A stretch of 64,000 nucleotides of DNA, from NCBI GenBank assembly GCA_965232015.1, contig OZ246946.1, positions 620,001 through 684,000 of the forward strand. The letters run 5' to 3'. How positions within the stretch are numbered: position 1 is the stretch's first letter; every line of letters begins with the position of its first letter. Source of the stretch: JAJEAO01 sp963667635 (lineage in GTDB: Bacteria > Acidobacteriota > Vicinamibacteria > Marinacidobacterales > Marinacidobacteraceae). Position numbers and translations under genes: made by a program. Below the pieces are notes generated by a model. That model was not told the DNA's origin, did not search any database, and was given only the letters and a program-made list of their open reading frames with translations. Positions 7,805 to 15,698 of this stretch are shown one piece after another.

Positions 7805-10588
7805 GGCGTCAACGATGACGCCCGTGCTGCGCTCGTCACCTCGGCGAACCTCACGGCCGCCGGCCTCGCGAAGAACCTCGAGCTCGGGCTGACTCATTAC
7901 CAGCCCGGCGTCGTGCGCCAGGCGATCCGGTGGTTCGATGACCTGTGGGAGAAGGCGCCTGACTTCAAGTCGGATCTGATCGAACTCCTCGGCAGCGCGC
8001 GCCTGAACCTGGAGGACCCGTGGACCGTCTTCCTGCGCGCGCTTCTCGAAGTATTCGGCGACGACGAGGAGGAGATCGCCCAGCCGGGCAAGGTCAATCT
8101 CGCTCCTTTCCAGTGGGACGGCTACCGGCGTGCGCTCGGGATCCTCCGCCGCCACCATGGGGTCGTCTTCGCGGACGGGGTGGGCACCGGCAAGACCATG
8201 ATCGGGCTCGCCTTTCTCGAGGAGTACGCGCTCCGCCGGGGGCAGCTCGCGGTCGTCATCGCCCCGGCGCAGCTCCGGGACCACTGGCGGAAGCACATCC
8301 AGATGCGCGGGCTCCCGGCGAAGGTGCTCAGCTACCAGCAGCTCGCCTCCGACATCCAGCTCGCCGATCCCGACGCGGCGAACCGGAGACACCACCTCGC
8401 CGCCGACAAGGATGCCTACCGCCTCGTCCTCGCCGACGAGGGCCACGCCTTCCGCAACCCGGACACGACCTGGCACAAGGCGCTTTCCCGTCTCCTCGGC
8501 GGCGAGCCGAAGGATCTGGTGCTCCTCACCGCGACGCCGATCAACAACGGCCTCTGGGACCTCTACCACCTGGTCATGGCGTTCGCCCGCCACGACCGGG
8601 CCTTCGCCAACTGGCGGATTCCGTCTCTCCGGGACCTCTTCGAGAGGGCCGGCGCGAGTGCACGGGATCCCGAGAACCTCGACCCCGACATGCTGTTCGC
8701 GCTCGCGGACCTGGTCAGCGTCCGACGCGACCGCCGGTTTCTCGTCGATCGCTACCCCGACGCCACGTTCCCCGACGGGACGGAGGTGCGCTTCCCCGAG
8801 CCGGAGCTGACCACCGCCCGCTACGACCTCGATTCGGCGGACCGCGGACTCGTGCCCGCGATCACGGACGCCATCGAGGGCCTCACCATGGCCCGCTACC
8901 AGCCCAGCAAGTACCTCCGGGTGGGCACCGAGTCGAAGCGGGAAATCCAGCTCTCCGGCCTGCTCCGTTCCGGTGTCCTGAAGCGCTTCGAGTCGTGCTG
9001 GCAGGCCTGCCGCCTCACGGTGGGACGGATGGCGGACGCCCACGAGACGTTCCTCGCTGCGTGGGACGCGGGCTGGGTGCTCGGCGGGCAGGCGCTGAAG
9101 GAGGCCGCCGAGCGGGAGGAAGAGGTCTCGGGGCTCGCCGAGACGCTTGCCGGGCTCCGGTTCGGTGATGACCAGACCCCGGTCGCCGAGTTCGATCCTT
9201 CCTACCGGGAGGACGTGAAGCGCGATCTCGCTGCGCTGCGCGCCATCGAGGAACGGCTCGAGGGCCTGACTCCGGAGGACGACCCGAAGCTGGCGTCCTT
9301 GACGGATCTGATCCAGAACTCGCCGTCGAAGAAGGTGATCGTCTTCTCGACCTTCGCCGACACGATTCGCTACCTCGACGAGCATCTTCCGAAGAGAGTT
9401 GGCGAGCGCGAGCGCATCACCGTGATCGGGGACGAGACGAACCCGGACGAGCGGACCCGGATGCTCGGCCGCTTCGCCCCGAAGTCGGTGATCGGTCCGG
9501 GCGCCGAGGCGGAAGGCGGCGAAGTGGATCTCCTGCTCAGCAACGATGTCCTCTCCGAAGGCCAGAACCTCCAGCAGGCGGGCGCGGTGATCAGCTACGA
9601 CATGCCGTGGAACCCGCAGCGGGTCGTCCAGCGCTACGGGCGGGTCATCCGCTTGAAGAGCGAGCACGAACGCGTCTTCCTGACCACGATGCTGCCGGCC
9701 CCCGGCGAGCTCGAGCCCATCCTGAAACTCGAAGCCGCGATTCGGCGGAAGATGGTCGCTGCGGGGCTCTACGGGATGGAAGTCGAGTTCGTCGAGGATG
9801 CGCCCGCGACGGATGTGCGCGCCTTCGCCGACCGGCTCCAGGCCGGGGACGCCTCTCTCCTCGACGAGGCCGAGGACGGCGACGAGGGCCAGTTGTTCAG
9901 CGGCGAGGGGCTTCGCGCCGAGCTCGCCCGCTGGATACGCGAGATGGGGATCGAGAAACTGAAGAGGCTGCCGTGGGGGACCGGCGCGGTCTTCCGGCGG
10001 GCTCCAGGGGACCCGCGGCGGGACGAGGGCGGCTGGTTCTTCGCCTGCCGCACCCGGAAGGAGGAGCGCTACTGGCGCTGGGTCGGTTCGGACGGCGCCA
10101 CCTCCGCTGAGCCCGACGCCGCCATCCTGCGCCGGATCCATCCGCGAGGCGCCGAGGGGCTCGACGGCGAGGACTACCAGCCGGACGATGCGATCGAGGC
10201 GGCGTGGAGCGCGGCGGCGGCGTCCATCGTCGCCGAACACAACGGCTTCGTCGAAGCGCAGGTGGATGGTGATCCGATCGGCCCGCTCCAGACGTGGGCG
10301 GTTCGCGACATCCTCGCGGATCCCGAGGTCGCGTTGCCCGACGGCGGGGAGGAGGCCGCCGAGGCGCTCGAAGTCGGCCGCGGCACGACCGTCCGCCGGG
10401 CGCTGGGCGTGATCCGGAAGCGGGTCGAGGGCGGCGAGATGACGAGAAACCAGGCGGCGGCCGAGATCGTGGCTCTGGTCCGGAGGGAGGGGCTGCGGCC
10501 GGTGGATCCGCCGAAACGTCTCGAGCGCATCGGTGAGGAAGACCTCGGCGTCGTCTGCTGGATGGAGCTCCGCCCGGCGCGCTCGTGA
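7442..10588 (+). pseudogene. PLD/SNF2-type DNA helicase, N-terminus removed by the inversion
   Basis: The real protein begins in this frame at about 7784 (HCKAYLL). Second-half PLD residues ALVTSANLTAAGL are at 7825-7863, Walker A DGVGTGKT at 8174-8197, DEGH box at 8435-8446, and TATPINN near 8530. The helicase C-domain carries VIVFSTFADTIRYL near 9337-9380 and NPQRVVQRYGRVIR near 9610-9651. SNF2-like translocases with a PLD nuclease head partner adenine methylases in phage defence. The first 114 codons after TTG 7442 are antisense noise with no visible ribosome site. Flipping 6773-7805 adds the true 131-residue head and gives about 1058 aa starting at a TGATG overlap with the methylase stop. 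Confidence 0.88.
7788..7805 (+). repeat. Right arm of the 18-bp inverted repeat
   Basis: GCAAGGCTTATCTTCTTG encodes KAYLL of the PLD active-site motif on the plus strand and is the exact reverse complement of 6773-6790. Confidence 0.95.
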
Positions 10589-10668
10589 TCTGATCTGACC
10601 CGCTGGCTGGCGTCCGCGCTCGCACGGCCGCGGGGTTATGCTCGCGGACTGCCGGGAGAACGGCGCGG

Positions 10669-11844
10669 ATGAAGGTCGAGGTGAATCCGGAAGTTCTGGT
10701 GTGGGCCCGGAGTACCGCGGGCCTCGATGTGGACGAGGCGGCCCGCCTTCTCGGCTTCCGCGACACCAAGCGTCGTACCGCGGCCGAAAGGCTCGCGAGC
10801 CTCGAGAGCGGCGCGGACGATCCGTCGTTCTCGGTCCTGGATCGGATGGCGGCTCGGTACCACCGCCCGGTCCTGGCGTTCTACCTGGAAAGGGTTCCGG
10901 AGGAGGAAGAAAGCGCAGCCCGCTTCCGCTCCGCGCCGGGTGATTTGACCGCCCGCGACGCCGGGCTGCTGGATGCGTTCGTCCGGCGGATGCGCGAACG
11001 GCAGCAGCTTCTACGCGAGGCTATGGAGGATGGAGGGGAGGACGATCTCGTCGCGTGGGTGGGATCGGCGGAGGTCGGCGACGGCCTCGAGGTCTTGGCG
11101 CCGCGCGTCCGGCGGCTCGTTGGACTGGATCTCGCCGAGTTCCGCGCCAGACCCGATGCCAGAACGGCCTTCGCGCTCTTGCGCCAGGGAGCTCAGGCGG
11201 CCGGCGCCGCGGTTCTGATTGAGGGCGACCTGGGATCGCGCCACACGGCGCTGGATGTTCGGGTCTTCCGCGGCCTCTCGTTGGCGGACCCGGTGGCGCC
11301 CTTCGTCGTGGTCAACCCGAGCGATGCGGATGCGGCCTGGTCGTTCACGCTGCTCCATGAGTTGACGCACCTCGTCCTGGGGCAGAGCGAGTTCGTGAGT
11401 CTGAAGAGCGACGACCGCATCGAGCGTCTTTGCAACGACGTGGCCGGAGAGCTCCTCGTGCCCACCGAAGACCTGCAGGAACTCGGTTCGATCCGCGCTC
11501 TCGATCGAGATCGGCTCGCAGACCGGATCTCGAGTCTGGCCCGCAAGTGGCGCGTCAGCAGTTCGATGGTTGCTTACCGCGCCGAACGGGTCGGGATCAT
11601 CCGGCGCGCGGCCCTTTTCTCGTTGCTGGATCTCTTCGAGCGCCGCTGGCGGGCCGGAAAGAAGGCCCGGCGCCCCGGTGGTCCGAGCTTCTACACCATG
11701 CGGCGCCATCGTCTCGGTCGCGCTCTCCTCCGACGGACGAGGCGGTTGTGGCGCCGCGGCGCGTTGTCCACGACGGAGGCTGGCGCGATCCTCGGAGTCC
11801 GCGGCCGCAACGTTCATGCGCTCCTGGAGACGTCGGACGCATGA
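10669..11844 (+). CDS. XRE-HTH / ImmA-IrrE metallo-endopeptidase domain protein
   Basis: Proteins of this type combine a DNA-binding repressor with a zinc peptidase that cleaves a partner regulator or antitoxin after a stress signal. Residues 1-60 form an XRE-like helix-turn-helix region (LDVDEAARLLGF...AERLASLESGADDPSFSVL). The peptidase motif HELTHL is at 230-234 in an IrrE-type context (TLLHELTHLVLG). The C-terminal 100 residues are basic, with a possible second helix-turn-helix. The ATG at 10669 is 26 nt after a TATGCT box (10637-10642). The stop overlaps the next ATG (ATGA), so it is co-translated with the DUF4411 gene. It probably controls that toxin-like partner; a link to the methylase/helicase is possible by position only. 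Confidence 0.88.
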   Translation: MKVEVNPEVLVWARSTAGLDVDEAARLLGFRDTKRRTAAERLASLESGADDPSFSVLDRMAARYHRPVLAFYLERVPEEEESAARFRSAPGDLTARDAGLLDAFVRRMRERQQLLREAMEDGGEDDLVAWVGSAEVGDGLEVLAPRVRRLVGLDLAEFRARPDARTAFALLRQGAQAAGAAVLIEGDLGSRHTALDVRVFRGLSLADPVAPFVVVNPSDADAAWSFTLLHELTHLVLGQSEFVSLKSDDRIERLCNDVAGELLVPTEDLQELGSIRALDRDRLADRISSLARKWRVSSSMVAYRAERVGIIRRAALFSLLDLFERRWRAGKKARRPGGPSFYTMRRHRLGRALLRRTRRLWRRGALSTTEAGAILGVRGRNVHALLETSDA

Positions 11845-12368
11845 CGAGGGCATCGATCTGTCTCGTGGATGAGAACGTCCTCATCAATGCGTCACGTGAC
11901 ATCTATCCGCCGGATCGGATTCCCGAGTTCTGGAGATGGCTCCGCCATTGGGTGGACAAAGGAAGGGTCCGTACACTCAAGCGGATCACGAAGAGACTCA
12001 AGCATGACGCTCAGCCGGGAAAACCCGAGGATGAGCTTTCGCGCTGGATCCGGAACCACGAACGAGAGTTGTGCGTGGAGCATCCGCATAAGGACGCCGT
12101 CGCCCGAGTACTGCGTGACGGTTATGACGTCACGTCACTTGCCGATATGTCCCGCGGCGATCCGAACGACGTCTTCCTCATCGCGGCAGCTCCGGCCGCT
12201 CCTGGCAAGCGCGTCGTCGTCACGATGGAAGATCCGCACCGACGGGCGAAGAAGGGGAGAAAACGGCGTATCCCGTATGTGTGCGACCGACTCGGTGTGA
12301 AGCGCGCCTCGCTCTTCAGGATGCTTCGAGAGCTCGATTTTCGGACATCGGATTGGAGAGGCCCGTGA
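11841..12368 (+). CDS. DUF4411-type PIN-like protein, probable toxin
   Basis: The 175-aa protein begins SICLVDENVLINASRDIYPP, the acidic PIN-like opening seen in DUF4411 proteins, followed by IPEFWRWLRHWVDKGRV. A mid-protein acidic segment SRGDPNDVFLIAAA and a late VVVTMEDP supply the remaining acidic positions of a PIN fold. Such genes typically sit directly after an XRE/ImmA-IrrE gene, as here (ATGA overlap at 11841-11844), forming a toxin-antitoxin-like pair. The stop overlaps the GTG of the next gene. RNase activity is inferred from the fold. Confidence 0.8.
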   Translation: MTRASICLVDENVLINASRDIYPPDRIPEFWRWLRHWVDKGRVRTLKRITKRLKHDAQPGKPEDELSRWIRNHERELCVEHPHKDAVARVLRDGYDVTSLADMSRGDPNDVFLIAAAPAAPGKRVVVTMEDPHRRAKKGRKRRIPYVCDRLGVKRASLFRMLRELDFRTSDWRGP

Positions 12369-12631
12369 CGGACGACGGAGAGGACCGGTTGAAGAACATC
12401 ACGCTGAGCGTCGATGAACGAGTGCTCCACGAGGCGCGGGTCTATGCCGCCAAGCGCGGCACCTCGGTCAATGCGCTCGTCCGGGGATACCTGGACGACA
12501 TCGTGAGCCGGGAAGATCGGATACGACATGCCCTGGAACGGATCCGCGAGCTGAGCGAGCAGTCCTCGGCCCGCATCGGCCCCCGGACCTGGACCCGGGA
12601 CGACCTCCATGCGCGCGGAGGCGTTCGTTGA
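12365..12631 (+). CDS. VapB-like ribbon-helix-helix antitoxin
   Basis: The GTG at 12365 overlaps the preceding stop; an internal TTG at 12389 is an alternative start. The core KNITLSVDERVLHEARVYAA-KRGTSVNALVRGYLD is a ribbon-helix-helix DNA-binding domain, which normally dimerises on an operator. The C-terminal 35 residues would wrap the toxin. Its partner, the PIN gene starting at 12609, is truncated, so this antitoxin is probably an orphan. The 88-aa length is normal for the family. Confidence 0.8.
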   Translation: MTDDGEDRLKNITLSVDERVLHEARVYAAKRGTSVNALVRGYLDDIVSREDRIRHALERIRELSEQSSARIGPRTWTRDDLHARGGVR

Positions 12632-12770
12632 CACGAACATCCTCGTTTACGCCGTTTCGGCCGATCCGCGCGACGCGGCGAAGAAGGCATCGGCTCTGGA
12701 ACTGGTTCGCGTTACCCGTTGGGGCCTTTCTGGCCAGGTGCTCGCTGAGTCTTATGCCACGGCCTCCGCG
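12609..12770 (+). pseudogene. Truncated VapC PIN-domain toxin
   Basis: From the ATG at 12609 the frame encodes EAFVDTNILVYAVSADP, the first PIN acidic site, through GLSGQVLAESYAT, about 53 residues. After about 12765 similarity to PIN proteins stops and the DNA belongs to the convergent AbiEii gene. The remaining catalytic acids are lost, so RNase activity is not expected. The frame runs on to 13034 only as antisense of AbiEii. Confidence 0.8.
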
Positions 12771-13051
12771 CCGGCTCCACCGACCAGGTCGGGAGCGAAG
12801 GCGCGAATGTCGCATGTAATGTCCACGTCTTCCGAGAAACGGCGGATGGCGCGCCAGACCTTGGACAGCGACGTGCCGCCCTTGAAAGTCAGATGCTCGG
12901 CGAAGGGCGCTTCGAACAGCACACCCAGCGTCGCGACGACCCACACATTCTTCTCGAGCAAATGGGCCCCGCTTTCGCTACGCAGCTGTCCGATCTTGAG
13001 TACATTGCGGCGGGCTTCCCGAGAGAGATCCTGATACCGTGCCTCAGCCAC
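12752..13051 (-). pseudogene. AbiEii-type nucleotidyltransferase toxin, 3'-truncated
   Basis: AbiEii toxins are NTases of the type IV AbiE system. The fragment shows FKGGTSLSKVWRAIRRFSED followed by VDITCDI, the GGT and Asp-x-Asp catalytic strands. It stops about residue 95, at DLVGGAGAEA, where full-length proteins continue for another 200 residues or so. The break coincides with the end of the VapC fragment, so one deletion removed the tails of two convergent genes. The ATG overlaps the end of the AbiEi-like gene by 8 bp, the normal antitoxin-toxin order. Probably inactive. Confidence 0.82.
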
Positions 13052-13649
13052 GTGGCAGGTGGGCGCTGAGAGCGTCGGCCATCCAGATGGGAACCACGGC
13101 GCGGGCGACCGAGAGTTCCGTAATCTCCTCCTCGGAGAGCGTCGGAAGCACCGCCTTCAGCGCGTCGTCGGCTTCGTGGCGGTGAAGCCAGGCCAGGGCG
13201 CGGACGACCTGTCCGGCCTTGCTGTGGGGGGCAAAGAGCAGCCAGCCGGGAGCGTGCCGTAGCTCGACTGGATGGGCGCCGAAGCACAGTCGCCGGCTCG
13301 GACCCGACGTCAGATACACCGAGCGAACCGGGTTCTGAGTCGTGAGTCCGAGGCAGTTCGCCGCGGAGCCGCCGGTGGGAACGATCGTTTCGCTCCACAG
13401 CTCTTGCAGCGCGTCGAGCGCCTTGCGCCGGCGCGGACCTCGCAAGCCGAAGCGCGTCGGAATCGGCCGCATGTAGATGCCCCGATAGATCCGGAGCAGG
13501 TCGCCCGACTGCGTGAGCCGCGACAGCGCCTTGTCCACAGCCGAGCGCTTGCCGAGGTGGAGCAGGGTGCCCGGACCGATCGGCGTCGCCTCAGGCAGGG
13601 CTTCCGCATAGGCCATGATTCTCTTGGCGAGGCTGGGCTGGTGGGGCAT
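13044..13649 (-). CDS. AbiEi / DUF6088-type antitoxin and repressor
   Basis: The 201-aa protein has an N-terminal winged-helix region (LAKRIMAYAEALPEATPIG... RSAVDKALSRLTQSGDLLRI YRGIYMRP) followed by the C-terminal antitoxin domain (GGSAANCLGLTTQNPVRSVY). AbiEi proteins repress their own operon and neutralise AbiEii. The ATG at 13649 is chosen because upstream residues in the longer frame encode the operator region. Its toxin partner is truncated, so this antitoxin may be retained as an orphan regulator. A clear inverted repeat covers the promoter (13660-13693). Confidence 0.82.
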   Translation of the reverse strand: MPHQPSLAKRIMAYAEALPEATPIGPGTLLHLGKRSAVDKALSRLTQSGDLLRIYRGIYMRPIPTRFGLRGPRRRKALDALQELWSETIVPTGGSAANCLGLTTQNPVRSVYLTSGPSRRLCFGAHPVELRHAPGWLLFAPHSKAGQVVRALAWLHRHEADDALKAVLPTLSEEEITELSVARAVVPIWMADALSAHLPRG

Positions 13650-13659
13650 CTCGATCCGG

Positions 13660-13693
13660 ATGTCAGAAGAACAACTGGAACTCTGACATTCTA
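13660..13693 (-). promoter_or_regulatory. AbiE operator overlapping a TAGAAT -10 box
   Basis: ATGTCAGA (13660-13667) and TCTGACAT (13682-13689) form an 8-bp inverted repeat with a 14-bp spacer. On the minus strand TAGAAT (13693-13688) overlaps the outer arm, 38 nt ahead of the ATG. A repressor on the repeat would block the promoter. Confidence 0.65.
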
Positions 13694-13711
13694 GACGCGG
13701 CCTCGATGGTT

Positions 13712-14203
13712 TCATCGCCTCAGGTGCGAGGACGGGGCATGACCGTGGAGGAGACGGGGTGACCGCTCGCCCGCGCCGCGTTCCCAGGGAGCGATGGGCC
13801 CCGGAGTCCGGTGAAACAACGGGTGGGGGAGGGGAGCGGCGCGGGGATCGGAGCGCTTGAGGACTTCAGGCGAGCGGCGGCGGAGCTTGGCGGCGAGGTG
13901 CTCCGCCTCGAAGCGCAACTGCCCGGTCGTCACCGGGATGGGGTCGGCGATGCGCGCCGTGCTCGTGATCCGGGAGCGGTCGAACCGGTAGCCGCGGCGG
14001 TCCGCCTCGTCCGCGACCGCGTGGAGGTAGGCGGCGATGGCCCGTCGCGGGCAGGGGTGCTCGCGGAAGCGGTCGAGCTGTGGATGACGCCGATAACCGC
14101 GGGTCTCCCCGGCGAGGACTTTCTGCGCGAGCAGCCCTTCTCGCCAGAGGGCGACGAGGCCCTGCCGGTCGAGGTGGCCCGGGTGGAGCGACCAGAGGCG
14201 CAC
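13712..14203 (-). CDS. Pyrimidine dimer DNA glycosylase / endonuclease V-type protein
   Basis: The N-terminus MRLWSLHPGHLDRQGLVALW followed by LLAQKVLAGETRGYRRHPQL matches the family related to T4 endonuclease V, which removes UV-induced pyrimidine dimers by glycosylase/AP-lyase chemistry. AIAAYLHAVADEADRRGYRFD is the second conserved block. The last 60 residues after VTTGQLRFEAEHLAAKLRRR are Pro/Arg-rich and probably disordered. The gene begins 6 bp after the RidA stop and looks like the last gene of a minus-strand operon (APC permease, aldo/keto reductase, RidA, this gene). Confidence 0.75.
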   Translation of the reverse strand: MRLWSLHPGHLDRQGLVALWREGLLAQKVLAGETRGYRRHPQLDRFREHPCPRRAIAAYLHAVADEADRRGYRFDRSRITSTARIADPIPVTTGQLRFEAEHLAAKLRRRSPEVLKRSDPRAAPLPHPLFHRTPGPIAPWERGAGERSPRLLHGHAPSSHLRR

Positions 14204-14209
14204 CGGGGA

Positions 14210-14626
14210 CTACGGATCGCCGACGACCGCCTCCGCCTCGATCTCGACCAGGTACTCCTCGCCGATGAGATGGGCGAAGACGAGCGTGCAGGCGGGTTTG
14301 ACCGCTGCGAAGACCTCGCCGTGGACGCGGGCGACGGCCTCCCAGTCGTGTCCCGGTTTCACGAAGATCCGCGTGCGCACCACGTCGTCGAGGGCGCCGC
14401 CGAGTGCCTCGATCGCGGCTTGCACCTTGCCGAGGGCGTATCGGGCCTGCGCTCCGGCGTCGCCGAGGTGGACCGGTCCGTCGGGGCCGGTTGCGGTCGT
14501 GCCGGAGACCAGGATGCGGTTCCCCGTACGCACGGCGCGGGAGTAGGCGAACTCCTCCTCCCACGAAACGCCGCTCCCGATGGAGCGCCGGTCTCCTGAC
14601 CGGCTTATCCTGGTTGAGTCGGGCAT
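14210..14626 (-). CDS. RidA (YjgF/YER057c) family protein
   Basis: RidA proteins hydrolyse reactive 2-aminoacrylate-type imines made by PLP enzymes. The core WEEEFAYSRAVRTGNRILVS-GTTATGPDG, a central helix QARYALGKVQAAIEALGG and VVRTRIFVK with the substrate-binding Arg are all present. The C-terminal IGEEYLVEIEAEAVV is conserved. The first 20 residues (SRSGDRRSI) are encoded by a dispersed palindromic repeat at 14579-14604, so the natural N-terminus has been altered or the start lies downstream. It lies 3 bp after the aldo/keto reductase in the same operon. Confidence 0.85.
   Translation of the reverse strand: MPDSTRISRSGDRRSIGSGVSWEEEFAYSRAVRTGNRILVSGTTATGPDGPVHLGDAGAQARYALGKVQAAIEALGGALDDVVRTRIFVKPGHDWEAVARVHGEVFAAVKPACTLVFAHLIGEEYLVEIEAEAVVGDP
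14579..14604 (-). repeat. REP-like palindrome within the 5' end of the RidA gene
   Basis: GGAGCGCCGGTCTCCTGACC and following bases form a near-palindrome GCCGGTCT/AGACCGGC, the same element as at 23660-23684. Here it is translated. Confidence 0.7.
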
Positions 14627-14629
14627 CTC

Positions 14630-15694
14630 CTACCTCCCGGCGACCCCGGATGGCCGATGTCTCGTGCGGCGCGCGGCGGGATGCTGGCTCAGATCTCCCG
14701 TCGCGGTGAGATAAGGGGGTCGCCGGTACTCGTCGCCGCAGTCGCCGGGGATGGGATCGAGTTCGCCGGCGGCCCGGTCGAGTTCATCGAGGGCGCTCGG
14801 GTCGAGGCGAAGGGACGCGAGCCGCCGGTTGTCGGCGACGTGGTCGGAGGCGCCGGGGCGCGCTCCCACGATCACGCCGGCGACTTCGGGCTGCTCCAGC
14901 GGGAAGCGCCCCGCCACGTTGGCTACCGAGACGCCGTACCGGTCGGCGACGCTTCGGCCGGCGCGCAGCACGCTCTGGAAGCGACTCCATCCGCCGGCGG
15001 CGCCGATGAACCGCCGGTACTTGGCCTGCGACCAGGTGAGGCGATCCGTCAGGCCCGGGTCCACGGCGTCCAGCCAGCGGTCGGTCAGCAGGCCCCCGGC
15101 GAGCGAACCGTAGGCGAGGAGACGGACGCCGTGAGCCCGGCAGACCTCGCGCAGGCCTCCGGTGGCGCGCCGGTCGATGAGCGAGAACGAGACCTGGTTC
15201 GAGACGAGGGGAAAGCCCGACCGAAGCGCGAGGTCGAGGTGATCGGCGTCGAAGTTGGTGACGCCGAGGCAGGCGATCATCCCGTCGTCCCGGAGACGGG
15301 TCAGGTGTTCGAGGCATTCGCGCCACGCCGGATCCTCGTAGTGCCAAGCGTGGAACTGGAGGAGATCCAGCCGATCAGTCCCGATCCGCTCGCGCGAGCG
15401 TTCGACCGCGGCGCGCACCGCCTCCACCTGGGACACGCCGGGGTCCGCGACCCACTTGGTGAGTACCCGGACCTCGGGATGACGACGGAGGATCCGGCCG
15501 GCGATGATCTCGGCGCTGCCGTAGTGGTCGGCGACGTCGAAGGTCGTGCAACCGGATTCGACGAGCGGCTCGAGAGCGTCCGCCGCGCGCTCCGGGTCGA
15601 GCCGGGTTCCGTCCTTCTCCTGATCGGCGACCTGCCACAGCCCGGTCAGGATGCGGGCGATCCGGAGTCCCGGCGCGAGTTCAACCGTCTCCAC
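14630..15694 (-). CDS. Aldo/keto reductase
   Basis: NAD(P)H-dependent carbonyl reductase with a TIM-barrel fold. The catalytic tetrad is visible: Asp and Tyr in TFDVADHYGSAE (near 53-64), Lys in VLTKWV (near 80) and His in LLQFHAWHY (near 113). Cofactor-binding segments LAYGSLAGGLLTDRW and GVIVGARPGASDH are in the expected places. The 354-aa length is normal. It follows the APC permease by 4 bp and precedes RidA by 3 bp, so it is probably co-transcribed with them. The substrate cannot be inferred. Confidence 0.9.
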   Translation of the reverse strand: METVELAPGLRIARILTGLWQVADQEKDGTRLDPERAADALEPLVESGCTTFDVADHYGSAEIIAGRILRRHPEVRVLTKWVADPGVSQVEAVRAAVERSRERIGTDRLDLLQFHAWHYEDPAWRECLEHLTRLRDDGMIACLGVTNFDADHLDLALRSGFPLVSNQVSFSLIDRRATGGLREVCRAHGVRLLAYGSLAGGLLTDRWLDAVDPGLTDRLTWSQAKYRRFIGAAGGWSRFQSVLRAGRSVADRYGVSVANVAGRFPLEQPEVAGVIVGARPGASDHVADNRRLASLRLDPSALDELDRAAGELDPIPGDCGDEYRRPPYLTATGDLSQHPAARRTRHRPSGVAGR

Positions 15695-15698
15695 GGAC

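Larger units (their letters stand above)
6773..7805. mobile_element. Invertible DNA segment that disrupts methylase and helicase together
   Basis: A 1033-bp segment is bounded by perfect 18-bp inverted repeats. On its minus strand it carries, in order, the C-terminal 212 codons of the upstream methylase, a TGATG overlap (stop 7168-7166, ATG 7166-7164), and the N-terminal 131 codons of the downstream PLD/SNF2 helicase, running into the left repeat at FLHGKAYLL. Reversing the segment reconnects both reading frames exactly. No recombinase gene is visible in the window. The state shown can be a biological OFF orientation or an artefact formed at the same repeat. Confidence 0.85.

Noticed and set aside
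6773..7805. Simple gene decay as explanation of the broken methylase and helicase
   Set aside because: Both missing ends are present, intact and in the correct mutual order on the other strand between perfect inverted repeats, which decay would not produce.
7166..10240. A 1024-residue minus-strand frame
   Set aside because: Only its last 212 codons are meaningful (the methylase tail). The rest is antisense to the helicase and has Arg/Gly/Pro-rich composition.
13811..14599. Plus-strand 262-residue frame
   Set aside because: Antisense of the glycosylase and RidA genes, which are clearly recognised on the minus strand.
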